NCBI GenBank assembly: GCA_021826035.1
Contig: JAKBBE010000059.1
Span: 1 to 15,850, forward strand
Reading direction: 5' to 3'
DNA: 15,850 nucleotides
DNA from: Pseudomonadota bacterium
GTDB lineage: Bacteria > Pseudomonadota > Gammaproteobacteria > Steroidobacterales > Steroidobacteraceae
A program made the position numbers and the translations under genes. Below are positions 1 through 6,597 of the stretch, in pieces; position 1 is the stretch's first letter; each line of letters opens with the position of its first letter. The notes under the pieces were generated by a model. It saw nothing but the letters and a program-made list of their open reading frames with translations, was not told where the DNA came from and did no database searches.

Positions 1-30
1 CCGGTCGAGCCATTGACGAGGCGCCGCACC

Positions 31-948
31 ATGTCCTCCGAGCCCGCGCGCGACCGGTGGCTGTCGATCGGGATGTCCGTGCTGCTGCACGGCACCATCA
101 TTGGGCTGCTCGCCTACGGCTGGTGGCGCTACGCGCACCGGCCGATCACCCCGAGCGTGTCGCTCGAAGCCACGGTGGTCGATGCCCACTCCCTCAGGGG
201 CGTCGGTGTTGCGCCGAAGCCGGCGCCGACGCCCCCGGCACCGCCTCCGGTGAGCGCGCCCCAGGGCCCACCGGCCCCGACGCCGCAGGAGCAGGCGCTG
301 CGTCAGCAGGCCGCCGCTGCCGAACAGCAGCGCCTGGCGGCCGCGCAGGCGGAGCAGCAGCGGCTTAAGCAGCAGCACACCGCCGAGGTCAAAGCGCAGG
401 CCGAGGCCCAGGCGAAGGCGCAGGCCCGGGCCAAAGCCACGGCTAAGGCTGAGGCCAGAGCCAAGGCTGAAGCCAAGGCGAAGGCGAGAGCTCAACGGCG
501 CGCCGAGGCGAAGAAACGGGCCGAGGCGCGGCGCAAGCGCGAAGCGGCCAAGAAGCTCGCCGCGGCGCGTAAACTCGCCGCCGAGCGGGCCGCCCAGGCG
601 CGTGCACGGCGTATTGCGCAGCTGCAGCAGGCGCTGCGCGAGGATGCGCAGTCCAATGCCCAGATGCGCTCGGCGGTCGGCGGCTGGATCACGGAGGTCA
701 CCCAGCGGGTCGAGGCGGCGTGGATCAAACCGCCGACGGCGCGGTCGAACCTCAGTTGCACGATCGGGGTGGTCCTGGTGCCGGGCGGGGCGGTGAGCCG
801 CGTGAGCCTCGGGGAGTGCAATGGCGATGAGGCGGTGCGCGAGTCGATCGAAGCGGCCGTGTATCGCGCCTCACCGTTGCCGCCGCCGCCGGACCCGGAC
901 CTGTATCACCAGCAGATCAATTTCGTATTCGCGCCCAATTCGAACTGA
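31..948 (+). CDS. tolA: TolA, inner-membrane spanning protein of the Tol-Pal system
   Basis: TolA links the TolQR proton-driven motor in the inner membrane to TolB and Pal at the outer membrane, and helps outer-membrane constriction during division. The protein has 305 residues. An N-terminal membrane helix (about 11-31) carries the conserved Ser-x3-His motif (S16, H20). A proline-rich hinge (about 60-90) follows, then a long Ala/Lys/Arg/Glu-rich helical domain (about 90-205), and a C-terminal domain with two cysteines (C243, C263) placed like the disulfide pair of TolA domain III. I chose ATG 31 because GAGG lies nine bases upstream; an in-frame TTG at 13 would add six residues. A TGA at 14-16, in another frame, could be the end of tolR, but too little is visible to call it. 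tolB follows after 14 bases, so the genes are surely co-transcribed. Identification is firm from architecture and neighbours. Confidence 0.95.
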   Translation: MSSEPARDRWLSIGMSVLLHGTIIGLLAYGWWRYAHRPITPSVSLEATVVDAHSLRGVGVAPKPAPTPPAPPPVSAPQGPPAPTPQEQALRQQAAAAEQQRLAAAQAEQQRLKQQHTAEVKAQAEAQAKAQARAKATAKAEARAKAEAKAKARAQRRAEAKKRAEARRKREAAKKLAAARKLAAERAAQARARRIAQLQQALREDAQSNAQMRSAVGGWITEVTQRVEAAWIKPPTARSNLSCTIGVVLVPGGAVSRVSLGECNGDEAVRESIEAAVYRASPLPPPPDPDLYHQQINFVFAPNSN

Positions 949-962
949 GAGCCAGGACACCC

Positions 963-2285
963 ATGACCAGAGTTGCCCGCATGCGTACCGCCGCGATCGC
1001 GGCACTGCTTGCCCTCGGCGGCCTGCCGGCGGCGCAGGCGCAGCTGACCATCAAGATCACCTCCGGGGTGACCCATCCGGTGCCGATCGCCGTCGTGCCG
1101 TTCGCCGAGACGAGCAGCGCGTCGGTCAATGTCGCCGCGGTGGTCCAGCACGACCTCGTCGGCAGCGGGCGCTTCAGCGGCCTGCCGGCGGCACAGATGC
1201 CGGCCACGCCGGATCATGCCGCGCAGGTGGCTTTCCCGTCCTGGAAGAGCACGGGCATCGATTACCTGGTGGTGGGGCGCGTCAAGCCGGTCGGCAACGG
1301 TGAACTCGCCGTCGACTTCAATCTGCTCAACGTCCTGACCGGCCAGAGCGTGATCCGCAAGCGCTTCACGGGCTCGGCCGCTGCGCTGCGCAACGCCGCA
1401 CACCGCGTGAGCGATGCGATCTACCAGGCGATCACCGGGATCCGAGGAGCGTTCGACACCCGCATCGCCTACGTGGCAGTGGTCGGGAGCGGCGCGGCGC
1501 AGCGCTTTCAGTTGGTCGTGGCGGATGCGGATGGCTACAATCAGCACCTCATCCTCGAGTCGCGCTTCCCGATCATGTCCCCGGTGTGGTCACCGGATGG
1601 AAAATGGCTCGCCTACGTCTCATTCGAAGATCATCTCTCGGCGGTGTACCTGCAGCGGGTGCGCACCGGGCAGCGGTACCGTGTCTCGGCGCGCGCCGGG
1701 GAGAACGGCTCGCCGTCGTTCTCGCCGAACGGGCAGGAACTCGCGCTGACGTTGAGCGGCGTCTCGGGCTATCCGCAGATCTATGTGCTCGACCTGCACA
1801 CCCGCCAGTTCACCCGCATCACGCATACCCCGGCGATCAATACCGGGGCGACCTGGGCGCCGGACGGCCGCGCGCTCTATTTCACCTCGGACCGGGCCGG
1901 TTCCCCGCAGGTCTACCGCAAGTCGCTCACGCCCGGCAGCCTGCCGCGGCGCATCACGTTCACGGACGGGTACAATGCCGACCCGCACGTCTCGCCGGAT
2001 GGAACCCATCTGGCGGTGGTGACGCAGGTGGACGGACAATACTGCATCGCCGTGCAGGACCTGAAGACGGGCACCTTCCGGGTGCTGACCCACGGTCCGC
2101 TCGACAGCACGCCGAGCTTTGCGCCGAACGGCGCGGAGCTCATCTACGCCAATCGGCCGGGCAGCGGTTCGGAGGCGATTCTGGCGACCACGTCGATCGA
2201 TGGGCTGACGGGCATGACCCTCAAGCCCACGCACGGGCAGATTCAGGATCCGAGCTGGGGGCCGTTTCCCCCGCATTCGCATTGA
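963..2285 (+). CDS. tolB: TolB, periplasmic beta-propeller protein
   Basis: TolB is the soluble periplasmic partner of Pal and TolA. The 440-residue product is close to the usual family length. It starts with a Sec signal peptide (basic start, Ala/Leu core, likely cleavage after AQA at residues 24-26). An N-terminal alpha/beta domain follows, with the typical start ITSGVTHPVPIAVVPF. The C-terminal half is a beta-propeller: successive blades carry WSPDGKWLAYVS, FSPNGQELALTLS, WAPDGRALYFTSD, VSPDGTHLAVVT and FAPNGAELIYANR. An AGGA Shine-Dalgarno stands five bases before ATG 963; a second in-frame ATG at 981 would shorten the signal peptide's basic region and is less likely. The gene lies between tolA and pal, as in most proteobacteria. 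Confidence 0.96.
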   Translation: MTRVARMRTAAIAALLALGGLPAAQAQLTIKITSGVTHPVPIAVVPFAETSSASVNVAAVVQHDLVGSGRFSGLPAAQMPATPDHAAQVAFPSWKSTGIDYLVVGRVKPVGNGELAVDFNLLNVLTGQSVIRKRFTGSAAALRNAAHRVSDAIYQAITGIRGAFDTRIAYVAVVGSGAAQRFQLVVADADGYNQHLILESRFPIMSPVWSPDGKWLAYVSFEDHLSAVYLQRVRTGQRYRVSARAGENGSPSFSPNGQELALTLSGVSGYPQIYVLDLHTRQFTRITHTPAINTGATWAPDGRALYFTSDRAGSPQVYRKSLTPGSLPRRITFTDGYNADPHVSPDGTHLAVVTQVDGQYCIAVQDLKTGTFRVLTHGPLDSTPSFAPNGAELIYANRPGSGSEAILATTSIDGLTGMTLKPTHGQIQDPSWGPFPPHSH

Positions 2286-2295
2286 GAGTTTGAGC

Positions 2296-2320
2296 CGCGC
2301 GGTCCCTGACGGGCCGCGCG
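2296..2320 (+). promoter_or_regulatory. Hairpin in the tolB-pal gap
   Basis: A 10-bp inverted repeat (arms 2296-2305 and 2311-2320, CGCGCGGTCC and GGGCCGCGCG, with one G-U pair) encloses the five-base loop CTGAC. It begins 11 bases after the tolB stop. No run of T follows, so it is not a standard intrinsic terminator. Likely roles are partial attenuation or an mRNA-end stabiliser that lets pal be expressed differently from tolB. Function is inferred; the structure is seen directly. Confidence 0.5.
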
Positions 2321-2372
2321 AGTGTGTCACAACAGAGCGCCGGGGGACCGGCGCACAACGGAGAAGGGTGTT

Positions 2373-2924
2373 ATGCGTCGCATTGTTACGGTAGTGGTGT
2401 TGGCCGCGGCTCTGGGTCTGGCGGCCTGCGCGAGCAAGCCGGTCAAACCGGCCAGTTCGCAGACGGCGACGGCCGGCAGCGGTGCCGCCAGCCAGGGCGC
2501 CGGCTCCGGCGCGAACGCCGGGGAAGGCTCACTCGGCAATCAGAGCTCGGTGCCGGGCCCGCAGCAGGGCCTGCTCGCGGACCGCACCGTTCACTTCGCA
2601 TTCAACAGCGCGGTGATCCGCGGACACGGCATCGAGGTGGTCGCGGCCCATGCGAAGTACCTCGCCGATCATGCCAGTGCACGCGTTCGGCTCGAGGGCA
2701 ACACCGATGATCGCGGCTCGCCGGAGTACAACATCGGTCTGGGGATGCGCCGTGCCGAGTCGGTCCGCCAGGCGATGCTGCTGCAGGGCGTCTCGCCGAA
2801 TCAGATCACCGTCGTGAGCTACGGTGAGGAGCGACCGGTCGATCCGGCCAACAATCCGGTCGCCTGGGCCAAGAACCGTCGCGTCGACATCGTCTATCTG
2901 ACGCCGACGCAGCCGGGTCACTGA
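2373..2924 (+). CDS. pal: Pal, peptidoglycan-associated outer-membrane lipoprotein
   Basis: Pal anchors the outer membrane to peptidoglycan and is recycled to the septum by Tol. The product has 183 residues. It has a lipoprotein signal peptide with lipobox LAAC (lipidated C19), a flexible Ser/Ala/Gly linker (about 25-65), and an OmpA-like domain (about 68-178) with the peptidoglycan-binding signature EGNTDDRGSPEYN (108-120) and the downstream NRRVDIVY segment. The Asp and Arg of the binding loop are present. ATG 2373 is preceded by a near-perfect GGAGAAGGG, which fixes the start; an upstream in-frame GTG at 2322 would spoil the signal peptide. cpoB follows after 19 bases. Confidence 0.96.
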   Translation: MRRIVTVVVLAAALGLAACASKPVKPASSQTATAGSGAASQGAGSGANAGEGSLGNQSSVPGPQQGLLADRTVHFAFNSAVIRGHGIEVVAAHAKYLADHASARVRLEGNTDDRGSPEYNIGLGMRRAESVRQAMLLQGVSPNQITVVSYGEERPVDPANNPVAWAKNRRVDIVYLTPTQPGH

Positions 2925-2943
2925 GCGGGGCGCGGGAGCTTCC

Positions 2944-3774
2944 ATGCGTGCCTTGCGCGTGCTGGCGCCGGCTGCGGCGCTGCTGGTGACGCTGCTCAGC
3001 GGCTGCGCCACCGGTCCGGATCCCACTCAGGTGCGGCTCGATAATCTCGACGCACGGGTGGGCAAGCTCGAGCAGTTCGTCTCCAATGGCAGTCTGGTGC
3101 AGCTCGCCCAGCAGCAGAACGCGCTGCAGGCCGAGGTGCGCAGCCTGCGCGGCCGAGTCGACAGCCTGCAGGAGCACGATCGGCGGTTCACTCGCCAGCA
3201 GCGTGCGCTGAACGCGGATCTGAACAAACGCATGGGTGCACTCGAGCGCGCGAGCGCGGCCGAGGCGGCCGCGATCAATGCCGCGGCGGGCTCGGCGAAT
3301 GCCGGCGCGTCGGGCAGTTCCGGGACCTCGAGTGGAACCGCCGCCGCGGGCGGCGGCGGTTCCGGTTCGCTCGCCGGGATGATGTCCGGAGTCGATCCGA
3401 CGCAGCAGTCGGTCTACCAACAGGCCTTCGATGCGCTGAAATCCGGCAGCTATTCGGTGGCGATCAGCGGGTTCAAGGGGTTCCTGAAGACCTACCCGAC
3501 GAGTCCGCTCGCGCCGAACGCCGAGTACTGGCTCGGTGAGGCGCATTACGTGAACCAGGACTTCGGCAAGGCCGAGACGTGCTTCCGCACCGTGCTGAAG
3601 CGTTGGCCGGATTCGGCCAAGGCGGCCGCGGCGATGTTCGATCTCGGCAATACGCTGATCGCACAGGGACACACCCGTGCGGGACACGCACAACTGAAGG
3701 CGCTGGTGAAGCAATTTCCGGGCACGGACTTGGCCAAGCGGGCCGCACACGTGCTGCACCCGCACGGACAGTGA
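2944..3774 (+). CDS. cpoB: CpoB (YbgF), TolA-binding cell-division coordinator with TPR domain
   Basis: CpoB (formerly YbgF) binds TolA and coordinates outer-membrane constriction with septal wall synthesis. The 276-residue protein has a signal sequence, a heptad-rich coiled coil (about 30-100; the trimerising TolA-binding region), a Gly/Ser/Ala linker (about 105-145), and about three TPR-like repeats to the end (about 155-272). The signal ends in LSGC with Cys 21, a plausible lipobox. This suggests a membrane-anchored form, whereas E. coli CpoB is soluble. GGGAG lies about six bases before the ATG. The stop codon overlaps the GTG start of queE. Identification by position and architecture is secure; lipidation is inferred. 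Confidence 0.93.
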   Translation: MRALRVLAPAAALLVTLLSGCATGPDPTQVRLDNLDARVGKLEQFVSNGSLVQLAQQQNALQAEVRSLRGRVDSLQEHDRRFTRQQRALNADLNKRMGALERASAAEAAAINAAAGSANAGASGSSGTSSGTAAAGGGGSGSLAGMMSGVDPTQQSVYQQAFDALKSGSYSVAISGFKGFLKTYPTSPLAPNAEYWLGEAHYVNQDFGKAETCFRTVLKRWPDSAKAAAAMFDLGNTLIAQGHTRAGHAQLKALVKQFPGTDLAKRAAHVLHPHGQ

Positions 3775-4442
3775 GCGCGACGCAGGCCGCGTCGCCGTCG
3801 GCGACGCGGCTGAAGATCACCGAAATCTTCTACTCCCTGCAGGGCGAGGCGGATTCGGTCGGTATTCCGACCACCTTCGTGCGTCTCACGGGCTGTCCGC
3901 TGCGCTGCCAGTACTGCGATACGGCCTACGCCTTTCACGGCGGACAGTGGTGGGACATCGATCAGGTGCTCGAGCGGGTGAGTGAACTCGGCCCCCGGTA
4001 CGTGTGCGTCACGGGCGGGGAGCCGCTGGCCCAAAAGGGATGTCTGGAGTTGATGCGTCGCCTGTGCGATGCGGGCTCTCGAGTCTCGCTCGAGACGAGC
4101 GGCGCGCTCAGCTTGGCGGGCATCGATCCGCGCGTGGTCCGGGTGGTCGACGTCAAGACGCCGGGATCCGGCGAAGAGGCGCGCAACCGCTATGAGGAAC
4201 TGGCCGGCCTCAGCGCACAGGATCAGGTGAAGTTCGTGATCTGCGATCGGGCGGATTACGACTGGAGCGTCGCGCGCGTGCGTGAGCTCGCGCTCACCGA
4301 GCGCTGCACGGTATGGTTCTCCCCGAGCTACGAGCAGCTGCCGGCGCGCGAGCTGGCCGAGTGGATCCTCGCGGACCGTTTGGCGGTGCGTCTGCAGGTG
4401 CAGCTGCACAAGGTGCTGTGGGGCAATACGCCGGGGAAATGA
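3771..4442 (+). CDS. queE: QueE, 7-carboxy-7-deazaguanine synthase (radical SAM)
   Basis: QueE rearranges 6-carboxytetrahydropterin to 7-carboxy-7-deazaguanine, the radical SAM step of preQ0 and queuosine synthesis. The 223-residue product begins with family-typical [12 protein letters not shown]. It carries the iron-sulfur cluster motif CPLRCQYC (C42, C46, C49; CX3CX2C) and the SAM-binding GGE motif (VTGGEPL, about 80-86). I chose GTG 3771 because it overlaps the cpoB stop in a GTGA arrangement, which implies coupled translation, and gives the normal family length. Start sites farther upstream would lie deep inside cpoB. A perfect hairpin sits at codons 6-14. queC follows directly. Confidence 0.94.
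   Translation: MSATQAASPSATRLKITEIFYSLQGEADSVGIPTTFVRLTGCPLRCQYCDTAYAFHGGQWWDIDQVLERVSELGPRYVCVTGGEPLAQKGCLELMRRLCDAGSRVSLETSGALSLAGIDPRVVRVVDVKTPGSGEEARNRYEELAGLSAQDQVKFVICDRADYDWSVARVRELALTERCTVWFSPSYEQLPARELAEWILADRLAVRLQVQLHKVLWGNTPGK
3786..3810 (+). promoter_or_regulatory. Perfect hairpin just inside queE
   Basis: Arms GCCGCGTCGCC (3786-3796) and GGCGACGCGGC (3800-3810) pair perfectly over 11 bp around the loop GTC. The structure starts 15 bases after the queE start codon, in a stretch coding for a poorly conserved Ala/Ser/Pro/Thr leader before the QueE domain. No T run follows. It may slow ribosomes or polymerase between the Tol-Pal and queuosine parts of the transcript, or may simply reflect GC-rich coding DNA; the effect is inferred. 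Confidence 0.45.
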
Positions 4443-4458
4443 TGGTCAAGCGCGAGCG

Positions 4459-5169
4459 ATGGTCCCGTTCAGGGACGTGGTGGCGGGGGCGCCCGTGAGC
4501 GGCCCGCCGGCGGTGGTCCTGCTCTCGGGCGGCCTGGATTCGGCCACCGTGCTGGCGATTGCGCGTGCGCGCGGCCTGAGCTGCTATGCGCTGTCGATCG
4601 CCTACGGTCAGCGTCACGAGGCCGAGCTCACCGCAGCGGCCCGGGTGGCCGCGTTGCTCGGGGCGCGCGAGCACCGGGTGATGCAGGTTGACCTTGCCGG
4701 CATCGGCGGATCGGCCCTGACCGACCGTTCGATTGCGGTGCCCGAGACCCCGAGCGAGGGGATCCCCGTCACCTACGTGCCGGCCCGCAATACCATCATG
4801 CTCTCGCTGGCCCTCGGCTGGGCCGAGGTCCTCGGCGCCGAGCACATCTTCATTGGCGTCAATTCGCTCGATTATTCGGGCTATCCGGACTGCCGGCCAG
4901 AATATGTCGATGCGTTCGCCCACCTGGCGCAGCTGGCCACCAAGGCGGGCGTCGAGGGCCATCCCTGCCGCATCGAAGCGCCGCTCATCACCTGGACCAA
5001 GGAGCGCATCATCCGCGAGGGGACGGCCCTCGGGGTCGATTATGGAATGACGGTCTCGTGCTACCAGGCGGATGCGGAAGGGCGGGCCTGCGGCCGGTGC
5101 GATTCGTGCCGGCTGCGCCGGGCGGGATTTCAGGCCGCCGGCCTCGTGGACCCCACGCGCTACCAGTGA
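4459..5169 (+). CDS. queC: QueC, 7-cyano-7-deazaguanine (preQ0) synthase
   Basis: QueC converts 7-carboxy-7-deazaguanine to preQ0 with ATP and ammonia, the step after QueE. The product is about 236 residues. It has the PP-loop ATP-binding motif [10 protein letters not shown] (21-30), the family segments [24 protein letters not shown] and [17 protein letters not shown], and a C-terminal zinc site with C201, C211, C214 and C217 (CX9CX2CX2C). The start is uncertain: ATG 4459 has little Shine-Dalgarno, whereas GTG 4495, 12 codons later, has a G-rich stretch about six bases upstream and gives a more typical N-terminus (224 residues). The gene lies 16 bases after queE in the same operon. Confidence 0.94.
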   Translation: MVPFRDVVAGAPVSGPPAVVLLSGGLDSATVLAIARARGLSCYALSIAYGQRHEAELTAAARVAALLGAREHRVMQVDLAGIGGSALTDRSIAVPETPSEGIPVTYVPARNTIMLSLALGWAEVLGAEHIFIGVNSLDYSGYPDCRPEYVDAFAHLAQLATKAGVEGHPCRIEAPLITWTKERIIREGTALGVDYGMTVSCYQADAEGRACGRCDSCRLRRAGFQAAGLVDPTRYQ

Positions 5170-5236
5170 TCGGCGTATCCGGGTATCATCCGCACCCCTG
5201 CGGCGGCCCTTTCGGGACCCTCGCCGCGACCCCGTT

Positions 5237-5312
5237 GGGGCGTTAGCTCAGTCGGTAGAGCATCGGACTTTTAATCCGCTGGTCGACGGTTCGAATCCGT
5301 CACGCCCCACCA
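5237..5312 (+). tRNA. tRNA-Lys (anticodon UUU)
   Basis: A complete 76-nt cloverleaf. The acceptor GGGGCGT (5237-5243) pairs with ACGCCCC (5302-5308). The D arm is GCTC...GAGC, and the anticodon loop CTTTTAA (5268-5274) places TTT at 5270-5272. The T arm GACGG-TTCGAAT-CCGTC is perfect, and CCA is encoded at 5310-5312. The outermost pair of the anticodon stem is T-C, which is not canonical. Upstream, TATCAT at 5184-5189 followed by GC-rich DNA resembles a -10 box with a stringent-type discriminator, but no good -35 is seen. Accessory DNA starts directly after the gene. Confidence 0.96.
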
Positions 5313-5320
5313 TCTAACCG

Positions 5321-5611
5321 CTACATCGCCAAAGCTTTCAGGAGGTGCGCAGGATCCCGACGGATTGCTGTTAGGAGCGCCTTGGCAGGCCCGGTTGGCT
5401 CGCGTCGGCCTTGCTCCCAATTGCGTAACGTCCCCACGTCCACACGCAGCAAGGCGGCGAACTTCGGTTGGCTCAAGCCGAGGGTGGAGCGCAGCTCCTT
5501 GATGGCGAGAGGCTCGACGTGGAATTCCCGGGAGGGCGCTCGCTCGCCCCGGGCGATCTCATTCATCTGCGTCAAGCTCTCGACAAGCTGGGAAAGCAGC
5601 TTCTTGTTCAC
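5321..5611 (-). CDS. Antitoxin-like XRE-family HTH regulator (partner of a broken RelE/HigB toxin)
   Basis: A 96-residue protein ending in a helix-turn-helix domain: LRSTLGLSQPKFAALL followed by VDVGTLRNWEQGRREPTGPA is the classic XRE recognition-helix region of antitoxins encoded downstream of RelE/HigB-type toxins. The N-terminal half (NKKLLSQLVESLTQMNEI, then a basic stretch) fits a toxin-binding part. I chose GTG 5611 because AAGAGG, overlapping the toxin's stop codon, lies eight bases upstream; an in-frame ATG at 5635 would add eight residues. Such antitoxins neutralise the toxin and repress their own operon. Here the toxin reading frame is broken, so the protein may be an orphan regulator. 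The stop codon lies nine bases from the tRNA-Lys end. Confidence 0.85.
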   Translation of the reverse strand: MNKKLLSQLVESLTQMNEIARGERAPSREFHVEPLAIKELRSTLGLSQPKFAALLRVDVGTLRNWEQGRREPTGPAKALLTAIRRDPAHLLKALAM

Positions 5612-5621
5612 GGGCGACCTC

Positions 5622-5934
5622 TTACCAATCAGCATTGAGCTTGCGGAGAATTTTTTTCTCCGCAGCCGTCAAATCGTCCTTCAAGCCCTTGCGGTAGATG
5701 AGCAGCAGCCGACCTTGCGTCTGCACCACGACGTGAAAATAGATCACGCGCACGCCGCGACTCTTGCCGCTGCCTTTGATTGACCAGCGCACCTTGCGCA
5801 TTCCGCCCGTGCCTTGGATGACATCGCCCATTTGCGGATGCGCTGCCAGACATTGCTGGAATTCCGCTCAGGCATGCTCGGTCAGCAGCTCCTTGTCTTG
5901 CCCGGTGAAGACTACCGACTCGATGAAAAACCAT
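5622..5934 (-). pseudogene. RelE/HigB-family toxin pseudogene
   Basis: Family-typical segments lie in order: FIESVVFTGQDKELLTEHA, then AEFQQCLAAHPQMGDVIQGT, GGMRKVRWSIKGSGKSRGVR, VIYFHVV and the C-terminal LTAAEKKILRKLNADW. Two lesions break it. First, an in-frame TGA at 5868-5870 separates HA from AEF. Second, the only nearby ATG (5932-5934) is out of frame with the rest; removing one base from the five-T run behind it (5926-5930 on the + strand) would restore MVFIESVVF. With that correction the gene has 104 codons including the stop, matching the family. An ATG at 5831 could still yield a C-terminal 69-residue fragment. Toxins of this family usually cleave mRNA at the ribosome; this one is very probably inactive. 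Confidence 0.82.
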
Positions 5935-6198
5935 AGAACCGGATCATACGTCACTGACGTACGACTCGCCTCGTAGCAGCGGACGACGGTGCGCCATCGC
6001 GCCGATGCTGGCCTGTGAGCAGCCAAACCATTTCTCTTTGCCAGCCGATCTAAAGGCTGCGCGATACCCGGTTTAGCAGGGTTCATGGGCCCAGCGGTGG
6101 CACACCTGATGCCACACAGTGGCTCCATCGGTCATCGTAAAGCGGACGCGATTCACTGAGTTCTCTGGCGTCACGTGGTGCGACCGAGTGCGTGACCT
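5935..6198. other. Accessory DNA without a recognisable gene
   Basis: This stretch lies between the broken toxin and the decayed tRNA half-site. The toxin's reading frame stays open upstream into it by chance (as far as 6128), but that extension has no family features. A minus-strand reading frame of 43 codons (6073-6204, starting MSRSRTRSHHV and containing RVRFTMTDGATVWHQV) is open, with no clear ribosome binding site and no domain I can name. GC content and codon pattern look less orderly than in the flanking core genes. I see no integrase, recombinase or transposase remnant. Confidence 0.4.
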
Positions 6199-6208
6199 GG
6201 ACATTTAA
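6199..6208 (+). repeat. Possible left part of a split tRNA-Lys attachment copy
   Basis: GGACATTTAA here matches tRNA-Lys bases 5265-5274 (GGACTTTTAA, anticodon arm) at 9 of 10 positions. The clear tRNA copy at 6461 resumes at the very next tRNA base, 5275. The match is short and AT-rich, so on its own it could be chance; its exact continuity with the second part is the argument. Confidence 0.4.
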
Positions 6209-6460
6209 AGTCTCACTCTCGGATCGGTAAATCCGCCGCCTTCAGGCGGACCGGGGGCCGCGGGTAAAGGGGACCCCGGGGACTGATCCTCGCGAGCCTG
6301 GAGAATGGGCTTCTTTCTTCCCCGCCGTCAGCGCGTTACCGCTGATCTGGGCCCATAAAAATGCAACCCCGAGTCCGCAGTACCCGTCGGCCCTTGTGGC
6401 CGACTGCGCGCCTTCAGGCGCGTCTGCGAAACCGCCTGCTTTAGCGGGCGGTCTGTTCAT
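6209..6460 (-). ncRNA. Palindrome-rich element; candidate stand-alone structured RNA (HEARO/omega-RNA-like or REP cluster)
   Basis: Read on the minus strand, this 252-bp block holds consecutive hairpins: ACCGCCCGC-TAAA-GCAGGCGGT (one mismatch), CGCGCC-TGAA-GGCGCG, GTCGGCC-ACAAG-GGCCGAC, a TCAGCG/CGCTGA stem inside a GGGC/GCCC closing pair, and CCGCC-TGAA-GGCGG near the far end. ATGA marks the 5' edge and GTGA the region near the 3' edge. The chain of GC stems with TGAA/TAAA loops, the ATGA/GTGA boundaries and the lack of a coding gene recall HEARO RNAs, the guide scaffolds of IscB elements, some of which lack the nuclease gene. I recall this family only in outline, so a REP-type palindrome cluster or another IS200/IS605-like end remains possible. 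The 5' flank is a tRNA-Lys fragment. The open frame starting MNRPPAKAGGF across it is probably a by-product of the hairpins. Confidence 0.42.
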
Positions 6461-6500
6461 TCCGCTGGTCGACGGTTAGAATCCGGCGCCCCTCATCATC
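6461..6500 (+). repeat. Decayed copy of the tRNA-Lys 3' half (attachment-site remnant)
   Basis: Bases 6461-6477 (TCCGCTGGTCGACGGTT) are identical to tRNA-Lys 5275-5291. After one mismatch (A for C) the next seven bases, GAATCCG, match again, giving 24 of 25. With a two-base deletion the acceptor strand CGCCCC (6487-6492) also aligns, followed by a CATC shared with the DNA just past the tRNA. This covers the anticodon 3' strand to the 3' end, exactly the part of a tRNA gene duplicated when an island integrates there. It cannot form a functional tRNA. The copy lies about 1.15 kb from the intact gene and brackets the first toxin-antitoxin remnant. Confidence 0.82.
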
Positions 6501-6559
6501 ACGTCAATGTCTTGAGTGAGAGTTCTCATTCCCTAATTAAAGTTACATCCCGGTAACCT

Positions 6560-6596
6560 CCCCGTCGGAATCAACAGCAGGGTAGAGGCGACGGGG
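6560..6596 (-). terminator. Possible hairpin after the second antitoxin gene
   Basis: CCCCGTCG (6560-6567) and CGACGGGG (6589-6596) form a perfect 8-bp stem around a 21-base loop, starting two bases past the minus-strand antitoxin's stop codon. The loop is long and no T run follows on the minus strand, so termination is doubtful. Confidence 0.3.
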
Positions 6597-6597
6597 T

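Noticed and set aside
5868..5870. TGA in the toxin as a selenocysteine codon
   Set aside because: The family has no Cys or selenocysteine there, no SECIS-like hairpin follows, and a second frameshift lesion already points to a pseudogene.
6242..6460. 72-codon frame starting MNRPPAKAGGF as a real gene
   Set aside because: It spans the hairpin cluster. Its Pro/Ala/Gly/Arg composition mirrors the palindromes, and it has no ribosome site or domain.
6209..6460. CRISPR array
   Set aside because: The hairpins differ in sequence and spacing, and there are no regular repeats, spacers or cas genes.
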